Source: CAVXFL01 sp963761015 (GTDB lineage: Bacteria; Pseudomonadota; Alphaproteobacteria; Acetobacterales; Acetobacteraceae). From it: DNA of 64,000 nucleotides. Positions 1 to 10,596 of this stretch are shown here, one piece after another. The notes below the pieces were generated by a model, which saw only the letters and a list, made by a program, of their open reading frames with translations, made no database searches and was not told the DNA's origin. Position numbers and translations under genes: made by a program. How positions within the stretch are numbered: the stretch's first letter is position 1; each line of letters begins with the position of its first letter. The stretch is taken from contig CAVXFL010000025.1 in the NCBI GenBank assembly GCA_963761015.1, forward strand, positions 94,476 through 158,475. The letters run 5' to 3'.

Positions 1-340
1 CCGTAACCTCGGGGCGGCTCGATATCGGCTAGGGCCTGGAGATCGAGATCGACGATGGCCTGCAGCCCCTCGGCGGTCGGCGTGTCGCGCAATCCATCAG
101 GAATTGTATCGGCCCAGGCAGCGTATTCGGCCTGAAGCGCGAGCAGCACGGCGACGGCATCGTTCCATCGCTGCGGCCGGCTGCGTCGGTCAGCAGGCCG
201 CCTGTATAGGATGGAGGGAGCGGCTTGCGGAATTTCTTGGCGGGCGCGGTAGCGCGCTTGCCGCTCGGCGCCGCTGAGCGCGTTCTCACCTTGCGGGCGT
301 CGGCCTCTGGGCATGGTCTGATTTCCGTTACGTGACGCAA
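1..340 (-). pseudogene. IS21-associated accessory ORF, partial and frameshifted
   Basis: Downstream of istB on the same strand. The N-terminal part is basic (residues like APAKKFRKPLPPSYTGG). After a frame change near 190 the reading frame continues as RWNDAVAVLLALQAEYAAWA and runs through an acidic helical stretch ending in IEPPRGYG at the window edge. This layout, a short acidic-helical ORF after istB, is one I associate with alphaproteobacterial IS21 relatives, but its function is unknown. It is cut by the left edge and interrupted by one frameshift, so no functional product is expected as written. Confidence 0.45.
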
Positions 341-364
341 TACAATGGCGATGGCGCTGGTTGC

Positions 365-1222
365 TCAGGCCGGCGTTGCGGGTGTCGATGCCGTCTTCGG
401 TGGTCTGCCGCGGCGACGGGGCGTCTCAGCGAACGGCGCGCTCGAGCGCTGGGCTGCCGGGAGCAGGTCGGCGTGTTGGCGCAGGCGGTAGCTGGAGCCC
501 TCGATTTGAATGACGACCGCATGATGCAGCAACCGATCGAGCAGCGCGGTGGCGATGACCGGGTCACCGAACACCTGGCCCCATTCCGAGAAACCTCGGT
601 TGCTGGTCAGGATCATGGCGCCACGCTCGTAGCGGGCGTTGACCAACTGAAACAGCAGATTGCCGGCGGTGGCCCCAAGGGTCAGATAGCCGATTTCATC
701 AATGATCAGCAGTTGGGCGCGGCAGAGATAACGGATGCGCTCACGTAGGCGCCCCTCGCGATCCGCCTTGGCCAGACTGTCGATGATGTCGGCCAAGGGC
801 GAGAAGTAGACGCTGCGGCCGGCGCGGATCGCCTCGACGCCGAGAGCGACGGCGAGGTGCGATTTCCCCGTTCCCGATTGCCCGATCAGATGAACCACCT
901 CATGGCGATCGATGAAATCGAGCCCGGCCAATGCCATGATGCGGTTGCGGTCGAGCGAGGGCTGGAACAAGAAGTCGAACCCAGTCAGCGTCTTGACCGT
1001 CGTTAACCGCGCCATCTGCAGCGCCGCCTTGATCCGGCGGCCCTCGCGGATGGTGAACTCCTCCGCAAGCAGGATGTCGATCGCCTCGATCGGGCTGATC
1101 TGGCCCTGCTCGATCTGCTGGACGACGGCGTCGAGCGCCTCCAGAGCGCGCGGCATGCGCAGGCCAATCAGGTTCTGGCGGATCCGCTCGATGGGAGTGT
1201 CGAGCTGCATCGCTGGCTTCAT
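365..1222 (-). CDS. istB: IS21 family transposition helper ATPase IstB
   Basis: A 285-residue AAA+ ATPase that loads and stimulates the IstA transposase at target DNA. The Walker A motif GQSGTGKS lies near residue 113 and the Walker B motif LLIIDEIGYL near residue 172. The length is slightly over the usual 250-260 aa because of a Pro/Arg/Ala-rich C-terminal tail. The ATG at 1222 overlaps the istA stop (ATGA), the usual translational coupling in IS21. The ORF is intact, but its partner istA is frameshifted, so the element is probably immobile unless complemented in trans. Confidence 0.93.
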   Translation of the reverse strand: MKPAMQLDTPIERIRQNLIGLRMPRALEALDAVVQQIEQGQISPIEAIDILLAEEFTIREGRRIKAALQMARLTTVKTLTGFDFLFQPSLDRNRIMALAGLDFIDRHEVVHLIGQSGTGKSHLAVALGVEAIRAGRSVYFSPLADIIDSLAKADREGRLRERIRYLCRAQLLIIDEIGYLTLGATAGNLLFQLVNARYERGAMILTSNRGFSEWGQVFGDPVIATALLDRLLHHAVVIQIEGSSYRLRQHADLLPAAQRSSAPFAETPRRRGRPPKTASTPATPA

Positions 1223-2519
1223 GCCGCAGCCTCATCAGCCGCGAGACGTTTGCCCACGGCGTCGTAGAACGTCAGAGGCCGCAGGGAAACGACGTCGCCG
1301 GATCGGCCGGGGGCCGGACCTTGCCGCCCCGTCTGGCTGTTGGCAGGTGGCGGCGCGCTGCGGTGGCCGGCGATGATGCGGCGCTGGCCGCGTCCGTCCA
1401 TCACCGGGTGAACAGCAATGACCCGGCCATCCTCGAGGATGCGAACCTCATCTGCCATGCTGTGCACCTCGACGGGTCGGCGACGGGTCGTGTCGGGCAC
1501 GCTGTAGAGATTGCCGCCCACAGAGATCATGCCGTCCTTGGTGATGCGCCGCTCGAGCCGCAACACGGCTTGGAACGGGCCGGCTGGCAACTTCTGCAGG
1601 CTGGGCTGCTCCTCGGCAAAGTGTTCGCCGACCACGCGCCGAGTTGTCGCGTGCGTGCGCACGTTGGCGACCTTGTCCAGCCATTGCCCGAGTTGAGCAT
1701 TGAGGTCGGCGAGGTTACGGAAGCTGCTGCCGAGGAAGAAATCCTCTCGGACATAGCGGAACGGTCGCTCTACTTTTCCCTTTGTTTTCGCTCGATAAGC
1801 CTTGCAGGCTTTCGGGATGTAACCGTAGTGGCGGGCGAACTCGATCAGAGTGCGATTATAGATGATGTGGCCGGCCTCGGGGTCCTCACGACTGAACACG
1901 GTTTTCATCCGGTCGTAGAGGATCTCGGCCGGCGCGCCGCCGAGCGCCTCGAAGGCGGCCGCGTGGCAGCGCAATACCGCCGGCATGTCCTGATGCACCA
2001 CGAACCGCGCCCAGATCATTCGGCTGTGACCGAGCACAAGCGAGAACAGCCAGACCACCCGCTCGACGCCGGGCTCGTCGGTGAACACATACGGAATTGG
2101 GCGAAGTCGACCTGCGCTTGCCGGCCCGCCGGCGTCTCGAACCGCACCTCGAACGGCGGGGATGTAACTGGCCGAATCTCGCGCAGAAGATCGGTCAGAA
2201 CCGTGTAGCCGCCCTCATAGCCCATGGCGGCAAGTTCGCGATGAAGCCGGCGCCCGGTCAGTTCGGGAACCACATCAAGCCGCTCGCGCAGATACCGCTC
2301 GAACGGCTGTAATTTCGTCACCTTGGGCTGACGCGGACCGTAAGCCGGCGGCTCAAGGCCGCTGGCAATGACCTTTCGCACCGTTTTGCGGTCCAGCCCG
2401 GTGCGGCGGGCGATCGCGGATATCCCAGCGCCTTGTCGATGCAGATCAAGGATCATCACTACCTCTCCCAGTCCGATCACCGGCCGCCCCCAATTCCTCA
2501 GGAAGACAGCTTCGACCAT
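1219..2519 (-). pseudogene. istA: IS21 family transposase IstA, frameshifted
   Basis: Two overlapping reading frames together make one IstA. The upstream part (2519 down to about 2080) holds the N-terminal HTH (ISAIARRTGLDRKTVRKVI) and the start of the DDE region (QAQVDFAQF). The downstream part (from about 2088 down to 1219) continues with SRMIWARFVVHQDMPAVL and the rest of the catalytic and C-terminal domains. The join needs one frame change near 2080. IstA cuts and joins the element ends. IstB follows with an ATGA overlap. Most natural start is within 2519-2460, since the typical family N-terminus begins near VIGLGEVVMILDLH. Confidence 0.85.
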
Positions 2520-2573
2520 CGATCGCCGATCGTTCAGACGCCCAGCTCAAGCACCGCAGCGCCTCAGGCGAAC

Positions 2574-2610
2574 TGGGGAGTTTTCAACCGGCACATCTGG
2601 GGAGTTTTCA
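2574..2610. repeat. IS21 end: paired 13-bp transposase-binding repeats
   Basis: The 13-mer TGGGGAGTTTTCA occurs at 2574-2586 and again at 2598-2610, a 24-bp period, just outside the 5' end of istA. Multiple short direct repeats next to the tips are a known feature of IS21 ends, where IstA binds. They mark the istA-side end of this IS21 copy and its junction with the next fragment. Confidence 0.7.
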
Positions 2611-2612
2611 CC

Positions 2613-3478
2613 CGGCAGCTACAGTGCCACAGCCGAATGCTGTTCGTGCGGGCGTATCCGCGCGAGACCCAGGAGATGGTGTTCGACGCGCACGATCGGG
2701 CTTTTGCGTTGTTCAAGGGCGCCTGCACACGCGGGATCTACGACAACATGAAGACTGCGGTTGACGCGATCTTCGTCGGCCGCGAGCGCGCTTACAACCG
2801 CCGCTTTCTGCAGATGTGCAGCCATTATCTGGTTGAGCCGGTTGCCTGCACGCCGGCATCGGGGTGGGAGAAGGGGCAAGTCGAGAACCAGGTGGGCCTG
2901 GTACGCGAGCGGTTCTTCACGCCGCGGCTGCGGATGAAGAGCTACGACGAACTGAATTTGCGGCTGCTTGATCAGTGTGTTGCTTATGCGCGGGCGCACC
3001 GGCATCCGGAACTGCGCGATCGGACGATCTGGGAGATGTTCGAGGCCGAGCGGCGCTTTCTCGTGCCGTATCCTGGTCGCTTCGACGGATTTCATGCGAT
3101 CACTGCGTCGGTATCGAAGACCTGCCTGATCCGCTTTGATAACAATCGCTATTCGGTGGCGGCAAGCGGGGTCGGGCGGCCAGTAGAGGTGCGCGCCTAC
3201 GCCGATCGGATCGAGCTTCGGCAGGCAGGGCAGGTAGTGGGCGAACATCGGCGCTGTTTCGGGCGGGATCAGACGGTGTTCGATCCGTGGCATTACGTGC
3301 CGGTGCTGGCGCGCAAACCGGGCGCATTGCGCAACGGCGCGCCATTCAAGAACTGGGTTCTGCCGTCCGGTCTGGAGCGGGTACGCCGCAAGCTCGCCGG
3401 TTCGGCGGATGGCGATCGTCAGATGGTCACCATCCTTTCCGCGGTGCTGAGCGACGGGCTTGCGGCGGGGTGTGAGGC
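2613..3478 (+). pseudogene. Second IS21 IstA fragment, truncated at both ends
   Basis: The frame starting just after the IS21 end repeats reads into SRMLFVRAYPRETQEMVFDA and continues through GWEKGQVENQVGLVRERFF, a typical IstA catalytic-core stretch that includes the conserved E of the DDE triad, to the C-terminal DGDRQMVTILSAVLSDGLA. The N-terminal HTH half is missing and the last part is cut at about 3478, where an IS3 relic begins. The sequence differs from the istA at 1219-2519, so it comes from another IS21 subtype. It is a remnant with no function. Confidence 0.8.
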
Positions 3479-3546
3479 GGACCCCCTCAAGTGGACCACT
3501 GAGCCGCTCGGCTTAATTGGAATTCGACCGCTCCTGATTCCTCACA

Positions 3547-4306
3547 TTATGCCGCTTGTGGCTGCTGCTGCTGCGGTTGTGGGCATGTGGATAACGCGCC
3601 AGCGTTATCCAAGCGCAGCGTCATGTCCACAACCGTTTCGCTCTTGCCGGGCAGCCCCTCGCGCGAAACCGCCATCGGCGGGCGATTTCCCAGCGCCTGA
3701 TGCGGCCGCCGCAGATTGTAAAACGCGATCCATGCGGCAATCCCGGCCCGCGCCTCGCGGCCATCCGCATAGCCTTTCAGATACACGTCCTCGTGCTTCA
3801 GCGAGCGCCACAACCGCTCAATGAACACGTTGTCCAGCCACCGCCCGCGCCCGTCCATCGACACTTTGATCCCGGCCGCGAGCAGCGTGCCGGTGAACGC
3901 CGCGCTGGTGAATTGGCTCCCCTGATCGGTGTTGAAGATCTCCGGCTTGCCGAACCGCCTCAGCGCTTCTGCCAGCGCGGAAACGCAGAACGACACGTCC
4001 ATCGTGTTCGACAACCGCCAAGCCAGCACCGCCCGGCTCTGCCAGTCCATGATCGCCACCAGATACAAGAAGCCGCGGCCGATCGGGACGTAGGTGATGT
4101 CCGCCGCCCAGACCTGGTTCGGCCGCTCGATCGGCAAATCCCGAAGCAAATACGGGAAGATCTTGTGCCCCGGCGCCGGCTTGGTGGTGCGCGGCTTCGG
4201 CCCGAGTGCGGCGATCCCCATCCACCGCATCAACCGCTGCACCCGCTTGCGGTTAACCGCGCGACCTTCGGCCCGCAGCAGCGCCGTGATCCGCCGCGAA
4301 CTGTGG
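3547..4306 (-). pseudogene. IS3 family OrfB (integrase core) relic, 5' truncated
   Basis: On the minus strand the frame reads an HTH_21-like segment (NRKRVQRLMRWMGIAAL) followed by an rve core with PNQVWAADITYVP (first Asp), FNTDQGSQFTS (second Asp) and DNVFIERLWRSLKHEDVY (Glu), ending in NRPPMAVS. The catalytic half is complete, but the N-terminus is replaced at about 4302 by the start of another IS3 element, so this copy was interrupted or recombined. CCCCCTCAAGTGGACC at 3482-3497 may be its terminal repeat, by likeness to the neighbouring IS3 end. Confidence 0.82.
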
Positions 4307-4360
4307 TTCCCCCGAACGAGTGGACACCTCGTGTAAGCTCCTGAACGGAGCGAGGTGGCA

Positions 4361-4672
4361 ATGACGAAGACACGACGTTCGTTTACGGACGAGTTCAAAC
4401 GCGAAGCGGTATCGCTGCTGCTGTCGAGCGGGCGGCCTGTCACCCAGGTGGCGACTGAGCTGGGAGTGCAGCCGTCGATGCTGCGCAACTGGCGGGACGG
4501 CCGGAACGGCTCGGCGAAGCCCACGATCGCCGCGGCCGAGCCGCCGGCGCTCACGGCTGCGGCGGCCGAGCAGGCGGAGGTCCGTCGCCTGCGGCGTGAG
4601 CTCGAGCGCGCCCAAATGGAACGCGACATTTTAAAAAAGGCCATCGGCATCTTCTCGGGCCCGCCGAAATGA
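4361..4672 (+). CDS. IS3 family OrfA (HTH protein)
   Basis: About 103 residues. It has an HTH_Tnp_1-type N-terminus (RSFTDEFKREAVSLL, TQVATELGVQPSMLRNW) followed by a leucine-zipper-like helix (RRLRRELERAQMERDILKKA), the standard OrfA layout for DNA binding and dimerisation. I prefer the ATG at 4361 because GAGG lies five bases upstream; a GTG at 4355 is also possible. The stop overlaps the orfB start in ATGA. IS3 elements usually make the OrfAB fusion by -1 frameshifting; here re-initiation at the ATGA is also possible. Confidence 0.9.
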   Translation: MTKTRRSFTDEFKREAVSLLLSSGRPVTQVATELGVQPSMLRNWRDGRNGSAKPTIAAAEPPALTAAAAEQAEVRRLRRELERAQMERDILKKAIGIFSGPPK

Positions 4673-5532
4673 GGTTCCGCTTCATCGAGGACCATCGCGC
4701 GAGCTTCCCGGTGCGGACCATGTGCGCCGTGCTGGAGGTCAGCGCGAGCGGTTACTATGCGTGGCGCGACCGGCCAGAAAGCGCGCGGGCCCGCGCCAAT
4801 CGCGCTCTTGCTGCCGATATCCGCCGCGTGCATGCCGATAGCCGCGCCGTCTACGGCTCCCCGCGCGTGCACGCCGCGCTGCGGGCCGAAGGCCGGCGGG
4901 TCGGGGTGCACCGGGTCGCCCGTCTGATGCGCCATCATGGCATCCAGGGCCGCCACAAGCGCCGCCGGCCGCGCACCACGGACAGCAACCATTCCCTTCC
5001 GGTTGCCCCTAACCTTCTCGACCGACGCTTCGCCGCTCCGGCGCCCAATCGGGTCTGGCTGGCCGATATCACCTACATTCCCACCGCTGAGGGCTGGCTT
5101 TATCTGGCCGTCGTGCTCGACATGTTCTCGCGCCGCGTGGTCGGCTGGGCGATGCGCGAGACCATGCCGCAGGAACTCACGATCGCTGCTCTGCAAATGG
5201 CCATCGCCAACCGCCGACCAGCACCTGGTCTGGTGCACCATTCCGATCGTGGCAGCCAATATGCGGCTCGCGCGTATCGCCGTTTGCTCGACCAACACGG
5301 TTTGCTTTGCTCGATGAGCCGGAAAGGTGATTGCTGGGACAACGCTCCCATGGAGAGCTTCTTCGGCAGCATGAAAACCGAGCTGGATAACGGCAACACC
5401 TTCGAAACGCGCCAAGCCGCCAAGAATTCCGTGTTCGCGTTCATCGAAGGTTGGTACAATCGCCACCGTCTTCACTCGGCAATCGGCTACTGCTCCCCGG
5501 TGGCAAAGGAACAGCTCGCAGCGGCTGCGTAG
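4669..5532 (+). CDS. IS3 family transposase OrfB
   Basis: A 287-residue DDE transposase with an HTH_21 segment (YGSPRVHAALRAEGRRVG) and an rve core: VWLADITYIP (Asp 1), LVHHSDRGSQYA (Asp 2), SRKGDCWDNAPMESFFGSMK (Glu). All three acidic residues are present and the length is normal, so the protein looks functional. It is coupled to orfA through ATGA. With the flanking inverted repeats this is the only IS in the first 7 kb that could still be active. Confidence 0.93.
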   Translation: MRFRFIEDHRASFPVRTMCAVLEVSASGYYAWRDRPESARARANRALAADIRRVHADSRAVYGSPRVHAALRAEGRRVGVHRVARLMRHHGIQGRHKRRRPRTTDSNHSLPVAPNLLDRRFAAPAPNRVWLADITYIPTAEGWLYLAVVLDMFSRRVVGWAMRETMPQELTIAALQMAIANRRPAPGLVHHSDRGSQYAARAYRRLLDQHGLLCSMSRKGDCWDNAPMESFFGSMKTELDNGNTFETRQAAKNSVFAFIEGWYNRHRLHSAIGYCSPVAKEQLAAAA

Positions 5533-5568
5533 GCCGTAACTCGTGTCCACTTTCGCGGGGGAAGGTCA

Positions 5569-6966
5569 GCCAGCAACTCGCCCTTGTTGGCGTGCAGCCG
5601 TGCGAGCAGGCGATCGAGGGTGACGAAACCGGTGCGGCGGCAGAAGATGCGATCGAAGCGGGCGCGCAGCTGGCTACATCGCCGGGCGGTCGGCGCGGCG
5701 CGATAGGCTTTGAGGCCGGCGTAGAACCGCCAGATCAGACGAACGGATATGTTGCTGGGCGGCGCGCTGCAGATCGGTAAAGGTGTCGAGCTTGTGCACC
5801 AGCCGTTCGGCATGCACCCAGCAGAGCGCATGCCGACCAACGATCGAACTGGCCGGCGTCGTCGCTGACAACCACCGTCTCGCGCAGAAAGTCATGCGAC
5901 TGGATGCTGCCCCACAGCGCGCCCTCGGTGGCGATCTGCAGCCGGGTCTGGGGTGACCCTGAGCGCGCTGATGCCCAAGCCGCTCAAGATGCGCCTGCCA
6001 GGCGCCGTGATCGGCAAACTGCTTGTCCGGGTGTTCGGCCAGGCGAGCGATGACAGGTCCGGAAAGAGCGCGGTCGCGCATGTAGCTCAGCGCCGCGTCA
6101 TTGATCACGTAATCGGTGTGGCCGGCACGCAGCAGATCGAGGAAGTTCAGCCGGCTCTTGCTCGACCGTCGTGCCGAACCAGGCGAAGTTGTCGTTGCCG
6201 ATCTGCGTGCACAACCCGTTGGCGCCTTTATGCCGTGCCCCGGTGTCATCCACCGTGATCCAGCCCGCCGTGTTGAGCCCGGCGCGCAGCACATCGCGCG
6301 CTTCCGCCAGGAACTCGTCCTGGCCGTCGATCAGCAGCCGCACAAGCTGTCGCTTCGAGATGCCGACGCCAATCGCCTGCAACAGGGCGAGCAAACGCGG
6401 CACCGTAACTTGTCCCTGGTGGTACTGGGCCAGCACGAAGCGGCGCAGCTCCGGCCCGACATGGCCTGTCACACCGGGCGGCAACGGGGCAGATCACTGT
6501 CCGCCCATCCGGCGTGACCCAGCGCTCGCGCCGATAGCGGATCACCCGCACCCGTAGTTCGAGGTCCTGCACCACGAAATCCTCGTAGCCCTTGAAGCGT
6601 GACCCGGCCGGGACGTCCGCTTTCAGGCTCTGCTCCTCGACGTTGACGCGTGGCGCCGCCTTGCCGCGGCCGCGGCGACGGGGACGTTTCCCGCCCGGCC
6701 TTGGCGAAGTGGCGTTCTCCATCCCGCTCGGTTTGATCGGCGGGCGCCCGTTCAGGCCCTTGATCCGCGCAACCTCGTCGCGCAGCTCCGTTATTACGCG
6801 TTTCTGCGCGGCGTTCTCCTCCAGCAGCTTCACCAGCAACTGTTTCAGCTCGGCCGGCGGAAGACCATCGATGTCGGGCGGGACGACCACACTGAGCTTG
6901 AATTGAACCGTCCCGCGTCGGGGCAAGCAAAAAATCAACCCCGGCCCGGAATTTTGCCCCTCTTAC
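5569..6966 (-). pseudogene. IS66-type transposase (TnpC) relic
   Basis: Transcribed leftward from an inverted-repeat end at 6952-6966 (GTAAGAGGGGCAAAA on the minus strand). Pieces in several frames reconstruct one protein: a coiled-coil N-terminus (LKQLLVKLLEENAAQKRVI), the GRPPIKPSGM linker, SRFKGYEDFVVQDLELRVR, a central domain, and C-terminal RFDRIFCRRTGFVTLDRLLA. At least three frame changes are needed. The 3' end is lost at the junction with the IS3 element at 5568. The relic is closely related to the element at 54618-56315. Confidence 0.78.
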
Positions 6967-7051
6967 CGAAACGGCCGATAAGCCGCTGTTCGAAAACGAT
7001 GTTCAAAATCAAACTACGGAAGTTGGGCCAGGCGCGCCGCAAATCGCTCGG

Positions 7052-8218
7052 TCACGGCCGCAGCGGGACGATCAAAAACCGCTCGACGCGCTCCTCGATC
7101 ACGACGGCCGGATGCTCCGCCGCAACCATTGCTCGCATCTCCGCCATGGTCGGCTCGCGCCATACGTACACCACGCGGGTGAAACTATCGGACAGATAGG
7201 GCGACAAGCCCCAGGCGAACGAGTTCCTGGAACACCAGCAGCCGTCCGTGTCCGGTCGGACAAACGGTGGCCGGAATCGAGAAGGCCGGGGTGCCGCCCG
7301 CGCCTGCACGATCGGCATCGAACAACGCCGGGTCGACCGAACTCGGTCGCCGGGATTCACACCGTCGCCGGTAATACGTGGTCGGCTCCTTGCGCATCAC
7401 GCCCGACATGCGGGCGAGATCGACGGGGCGGCTGCCGCGCACCAGCTTGTCGGGATCGTGCGCCAGCGCCGGCAATCCGAGCCGCCGCATGATCGCCCGG
7501 TAGCCATGATAGGCGCCGAGATCGTTCCAGTGCGTGTCCCCCGGGAAATACTCCACGCCCTCGCGCTTCGCCGCTCGCAGCGCCGGGCGTAGTTCGAGCC
7601 ACGCCGGGTCGTTCGGCAACCGCTCGGTTAATTGATCGAGCCGCGTTTCGCCGGAGGCGGAATGAGCGACCGCGGCAGATATTCCGGATAGATCGACTGC
7701 TTGTCCGGCGCGACGACGAACAGGTAGCGAATGCCGCGCGCGGCGAGCCACCGCTTGCGCTGCTCGATCCGCGTGGCCCACTGGTCCAAGCTGGCGGCGG
7801 AGAGCGGGATTTGGTGCAGGCGATTCTCGAGCGAGCGGTCGCCGGTATAGAACAGCCAGTCGCCTCGGCCGACCACGACCTTGGGCGACGGCGACTTCTT
7901 CAGGAGTCCGATGACGAGCCGGCCGCGTGCATCGACCATCTCGCGGCGGAATCCGAAATGATCGGCGAAGAACGCGCCGAAGCGCCGCGGGTAGCTCGCG
8001 AGTTCCTGGAGCGAATGCGGCGTCGCCGGCCGCGCGGCCGGCTCGCGGTCTTCCAGCACCGCCACGAGATTGTGCCGCCCGCTCCAGTCCGTGCGCAGCA
8101 GCACGAGCCCGATCGCGAGCAGAAACAGCCCCGGCAACAGGACATCCCGCAGCGCGATCCGCGCCCGCGCGGCGAGCGGGTCAGAAGCGGAAATAGATGA
8201 ACGGATTATAGGCGGCAC
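7052..8218 (-). pseudogene. AlgJ/AlgX-like polysaccharide O-acetyltransferase, frameshifted
   Basis: The N-terminus has one membrane-spanning segment (LLPGLFLLAIGLVLL) followed by a periplasmic SGNH-like domain (GRGDWLFYTGDRSLEN, YLFVVAPDKQSIYPEYLP, then DTHWNDLGAYHGYRAIM). DTHWN supplies the catalytic Asp-His seen in AlgJ/AlgX proteins, which acetylate exopolysaccharide with acetate passed on by AlgI. Two frame changes, near 7650 and 7225, split it. The last frame ends RVERFLIVPLRP. It overlaps the end of the algI-like gene. Whether the damage is real or sequence error is not decidable here. Confidence 0.72.
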
Positions 8219-9639
8219 CAGCCAACTGCAGGAACGAGAGGAACATGAAGAACGCCAGCAACAGGTTGCGCGCGCCGATCACCGCGACCCCGTCGCCCAC
8301 GTAAGCGGCGGAGCGGTCCACGGCGCCGCGCCATTGCAGCGCGCGGGCGCGCCAGTCGCGGGTGATCCAGGAAAACGCCGGCGTTGCCGCCACCGCGCCG
8401 ATGGCGAGCGCCAGCATGGTCTCGCGGTCGAGGTAATAGAGCAGCATCGACTGCCCGCTCCAATGCGAGAAGCCCAGCATGGGCGCGAAAGCAGGCGCCC
8501 GGCCGCGACCAGGCTGTCCGAGCGGAAGAAAACCCAGCCGGCCAGGACCACGGCCAGCGTGTAGACGTGCGAGACCGCTTGCGGGGCGCGCGCCAAGAGC
8601 CGTCCGAAGCCGGCGCGCTCGACCGCCAGGAACACGCCATGGAGCACGCCCCACACCACGAAGGTCCAACTGGCGCCGTGCCAGAATCCGCACAGCAGGA
8701 AGACGATCACCAGGTTGCACGTAGGTGCGCGACGCGCCGCGCACGGTTGCCGCCCAGGGGGATGTAGAGGTAATCGCGAAACCAGGTGGACAGCGAGATG
8801 TGCCAGCGCCGCCAGAATTCGCGGATCGACCGCGAGATGTAGGGACAGTTGAAGTTCTCCAGGAACTCGAAGCCGAACATGCGCCCCAGCCCGATCGCCA
8901 TGTCGGAATAGCCGGAGAAATCGAAGTAGATCTGCAGCGCGTAGCAGACGACGCCGAGCCAGGCGACGCCGGGCGGCAACGTCCGTCGGGTCGAGCGCGA
9001 ATATGCCGTCCACCGTCGCGCCGAGCGCATTGGCGATGAGCATCTTCTTGGCCAGCCCGGCCAGAAACCGCCGACGCCCGACGGCGAAGTCCGCCGTGCG
9101 TGACGCGGCGGCGGTCGAAGCTGCGGCGGCAATGTCGTGGTAGCGGACGATCGGCCCCGCGATCAGTTGCGGGAAGAGCGAGATGTAAAGCGCGAAGTCG
9201 ACGGGGTTGCGCCGCGGCGGGGCGACCGCCGGTAAACGTCGACCACGTAGGAAATGTTGTGGAACATGAAGAACGAGATGCCGATCGGCAGCACGATGCC
9301 GGCCAGCGCGGTCGAGTCGAAGCCGGACCGGGAGAGGTTGTGGCCGAGGAAGATCGCGTATTTGAACCAGACCAGCGCCGCGAGGTCGGTCACGATGGCC
9401 ACGCTCACGGCGGCCATCCGGTGCCGCTCGCGCGCATCGCGGGCGATGACGAGCCCGGCCGTCCAGTTCATCGCGATCAGGCCCAGCAGCAGCCAGAGAT
9501 GCCCGGCCTCGCCCCAGGCGTAGAACAGCAGGCTCGCCAGCAGCAGCACCAGATTGCGCGCGGGCCGCGGCGCCAGCGCGTAGGCGGCAAGACAAAGCGG
9601 CAGGAACAGAAACAGGAATTGCGGCGAGCTGAAGACCAA
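8181..9639 (-). pseudogene. AlgI-like MBOAT O-acyltransferase, frameshifted
   Basis: A multi-pass membrane MBOAT protein that brings acetyl groups across the inner membrane for polysaccharide acetylation. A TTG at 9639 gives the typical start (VFSSPQFLFLFLPL). Later motifs are LPIGISFFMFHNISYVVDVY, FDFSGYSDMAIGLGRMFGF, REFWRRWHISLSTWFRDYLY and CGFWHGASWTFVVWGVLHG, which has the active-site His. The C-terminus NPFIYFRF is also typical. These motifs lie in three frames, so at least three frame changes exist. The AlgJ-like partner follows with a short overlap. Confidence 0.75.
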
Positions 9640-10596
9640 GCGGCGGAATCCCCCGACGGATCGGCGCTTGGGGTAACGGAACGTGTCCGCTCCGCCAAGC
9701 CCTCGACGATCGGCCCCCCGAGCGCCGATATCGCCATCGCGGCAACCCCAGGACAGAAGCACCAAGACCACAACCAGCCGCGAATGCTCCCCCGGGATGC
9801 TTCCGCCGTTCCACCGAGCCACCGCGACCTGCCGCAAGGCCGCCGCCAGCTTCATCAGGAAGCGCACGGTGGTTTTGCTCGCGCATCTTGGCCGCCCGCC
9901 GACGTTTCCCGAGCGGCCCGCTTCGGGTCCGCCGCCCCCAGCCGCGCTGCCCGCTCCCCGGCTCGGCGCGCACGTGTCGGGCTCGCCCATCAGCCCCGCG
10001 CGAGAGTGCCGCTACGCCTATGGCGTTTGCCATCCGGTCGCGGCGAACTACGGCCAGTCGTCGTCACAAGGATCGTCTCGTGCCCACCATGCACGTTAGG
10101 CGAGTGCGGGGGGGGCCGAACTTATCGTTGCGCTCTGCGAATGCCCCCTGATTTGGGGATAACATTGTGGACAGATCGCCGTTAACCTGCGGCAGTTGGG
10201 CCGCTTTGCGCCGTAGTCCCGAGGTTGCACAGTTTCTGGGCAGCCGCATCACTGCTTACGCAGACAAGTGCGATGAGCCTCCCGAACGATTGCGTCCCAC
10301 CAGTAAAATGCAATCGAGGCTGCACATCCCGTCGTGATTCCGCAGCTGTGGACAACAGTCCACCGCAGCAGCACGCAAATGGTCGCGGTCTGTGCACTTG
10401 CTCAACCGGTAGTTGCTTTTCCTTTCCAGTGGCTCCGACTGCCCACGCGGCCTGGCCATCTTCCCAAACTGGCACCTGCGGTCAACAATACCATCGCGCG
10501 ATGCGCTTCACCGGAGCACGAGGCTGGGGCGTTGATTGCCGTTTGGATGGTCCGAGATTTGTGGTTGCTATGCGACCCCAATCCGAGAGGTGGGAA
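9640..10596. other. Long region without a confident gene
   Basis: No open frame here shows a recognisable domain. A minus-strand stretch between about 9840 and 9690 reads a short start-like peptide followed by a hydrophobic run (SRLVVVLVLLSWGC). It could be the remains of a secreted protein encoded upstream of the algI-like gene, but it cannot be followed far. The part from 10100 to 10560 has lower coding character and probably holds the promoter region for the lipoprotein gene at 10597. Confidence 0.3.

Larger units (their letters stand above)
4302..5568 (+). mobile_element. IS3 family insertion sequence
   Basis: A 1.27-kb element with orfA and orfB. The terminal inverted repeats share TTCCCCCG and AGTGGACAC: left 4307-4327 and right 5543-5563 match at 17 of 21 positions, with both tips extendable to a TG start. 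No 3- or 4-bp target duplication is visible. The left flank is an IS3 relic and the right flank is an IS66-type relic, so the flanks do not belong together and a later rearrangement or deletion is likely. Confidence 0.8.

Noticed and set aside
4299..5571. Target duplication for the IS3 element
   Set aside because: Flanking 3- and 4-mers (AAC/GCC, GAAC/GCCA) do not match; the flanks come from two different elements.
9100..10185. A long plus-strand open frame opposite the algI-like gene
   Set aside because: Low-complexity translation and no start signal; the minus strand carries MBOAT motifs.
10182..10475. Minus-strand ORF upstream of the lipoprotein gene
   Set aside because: No domain, no ribosome-binding site, biased composition; not supported as a gene.
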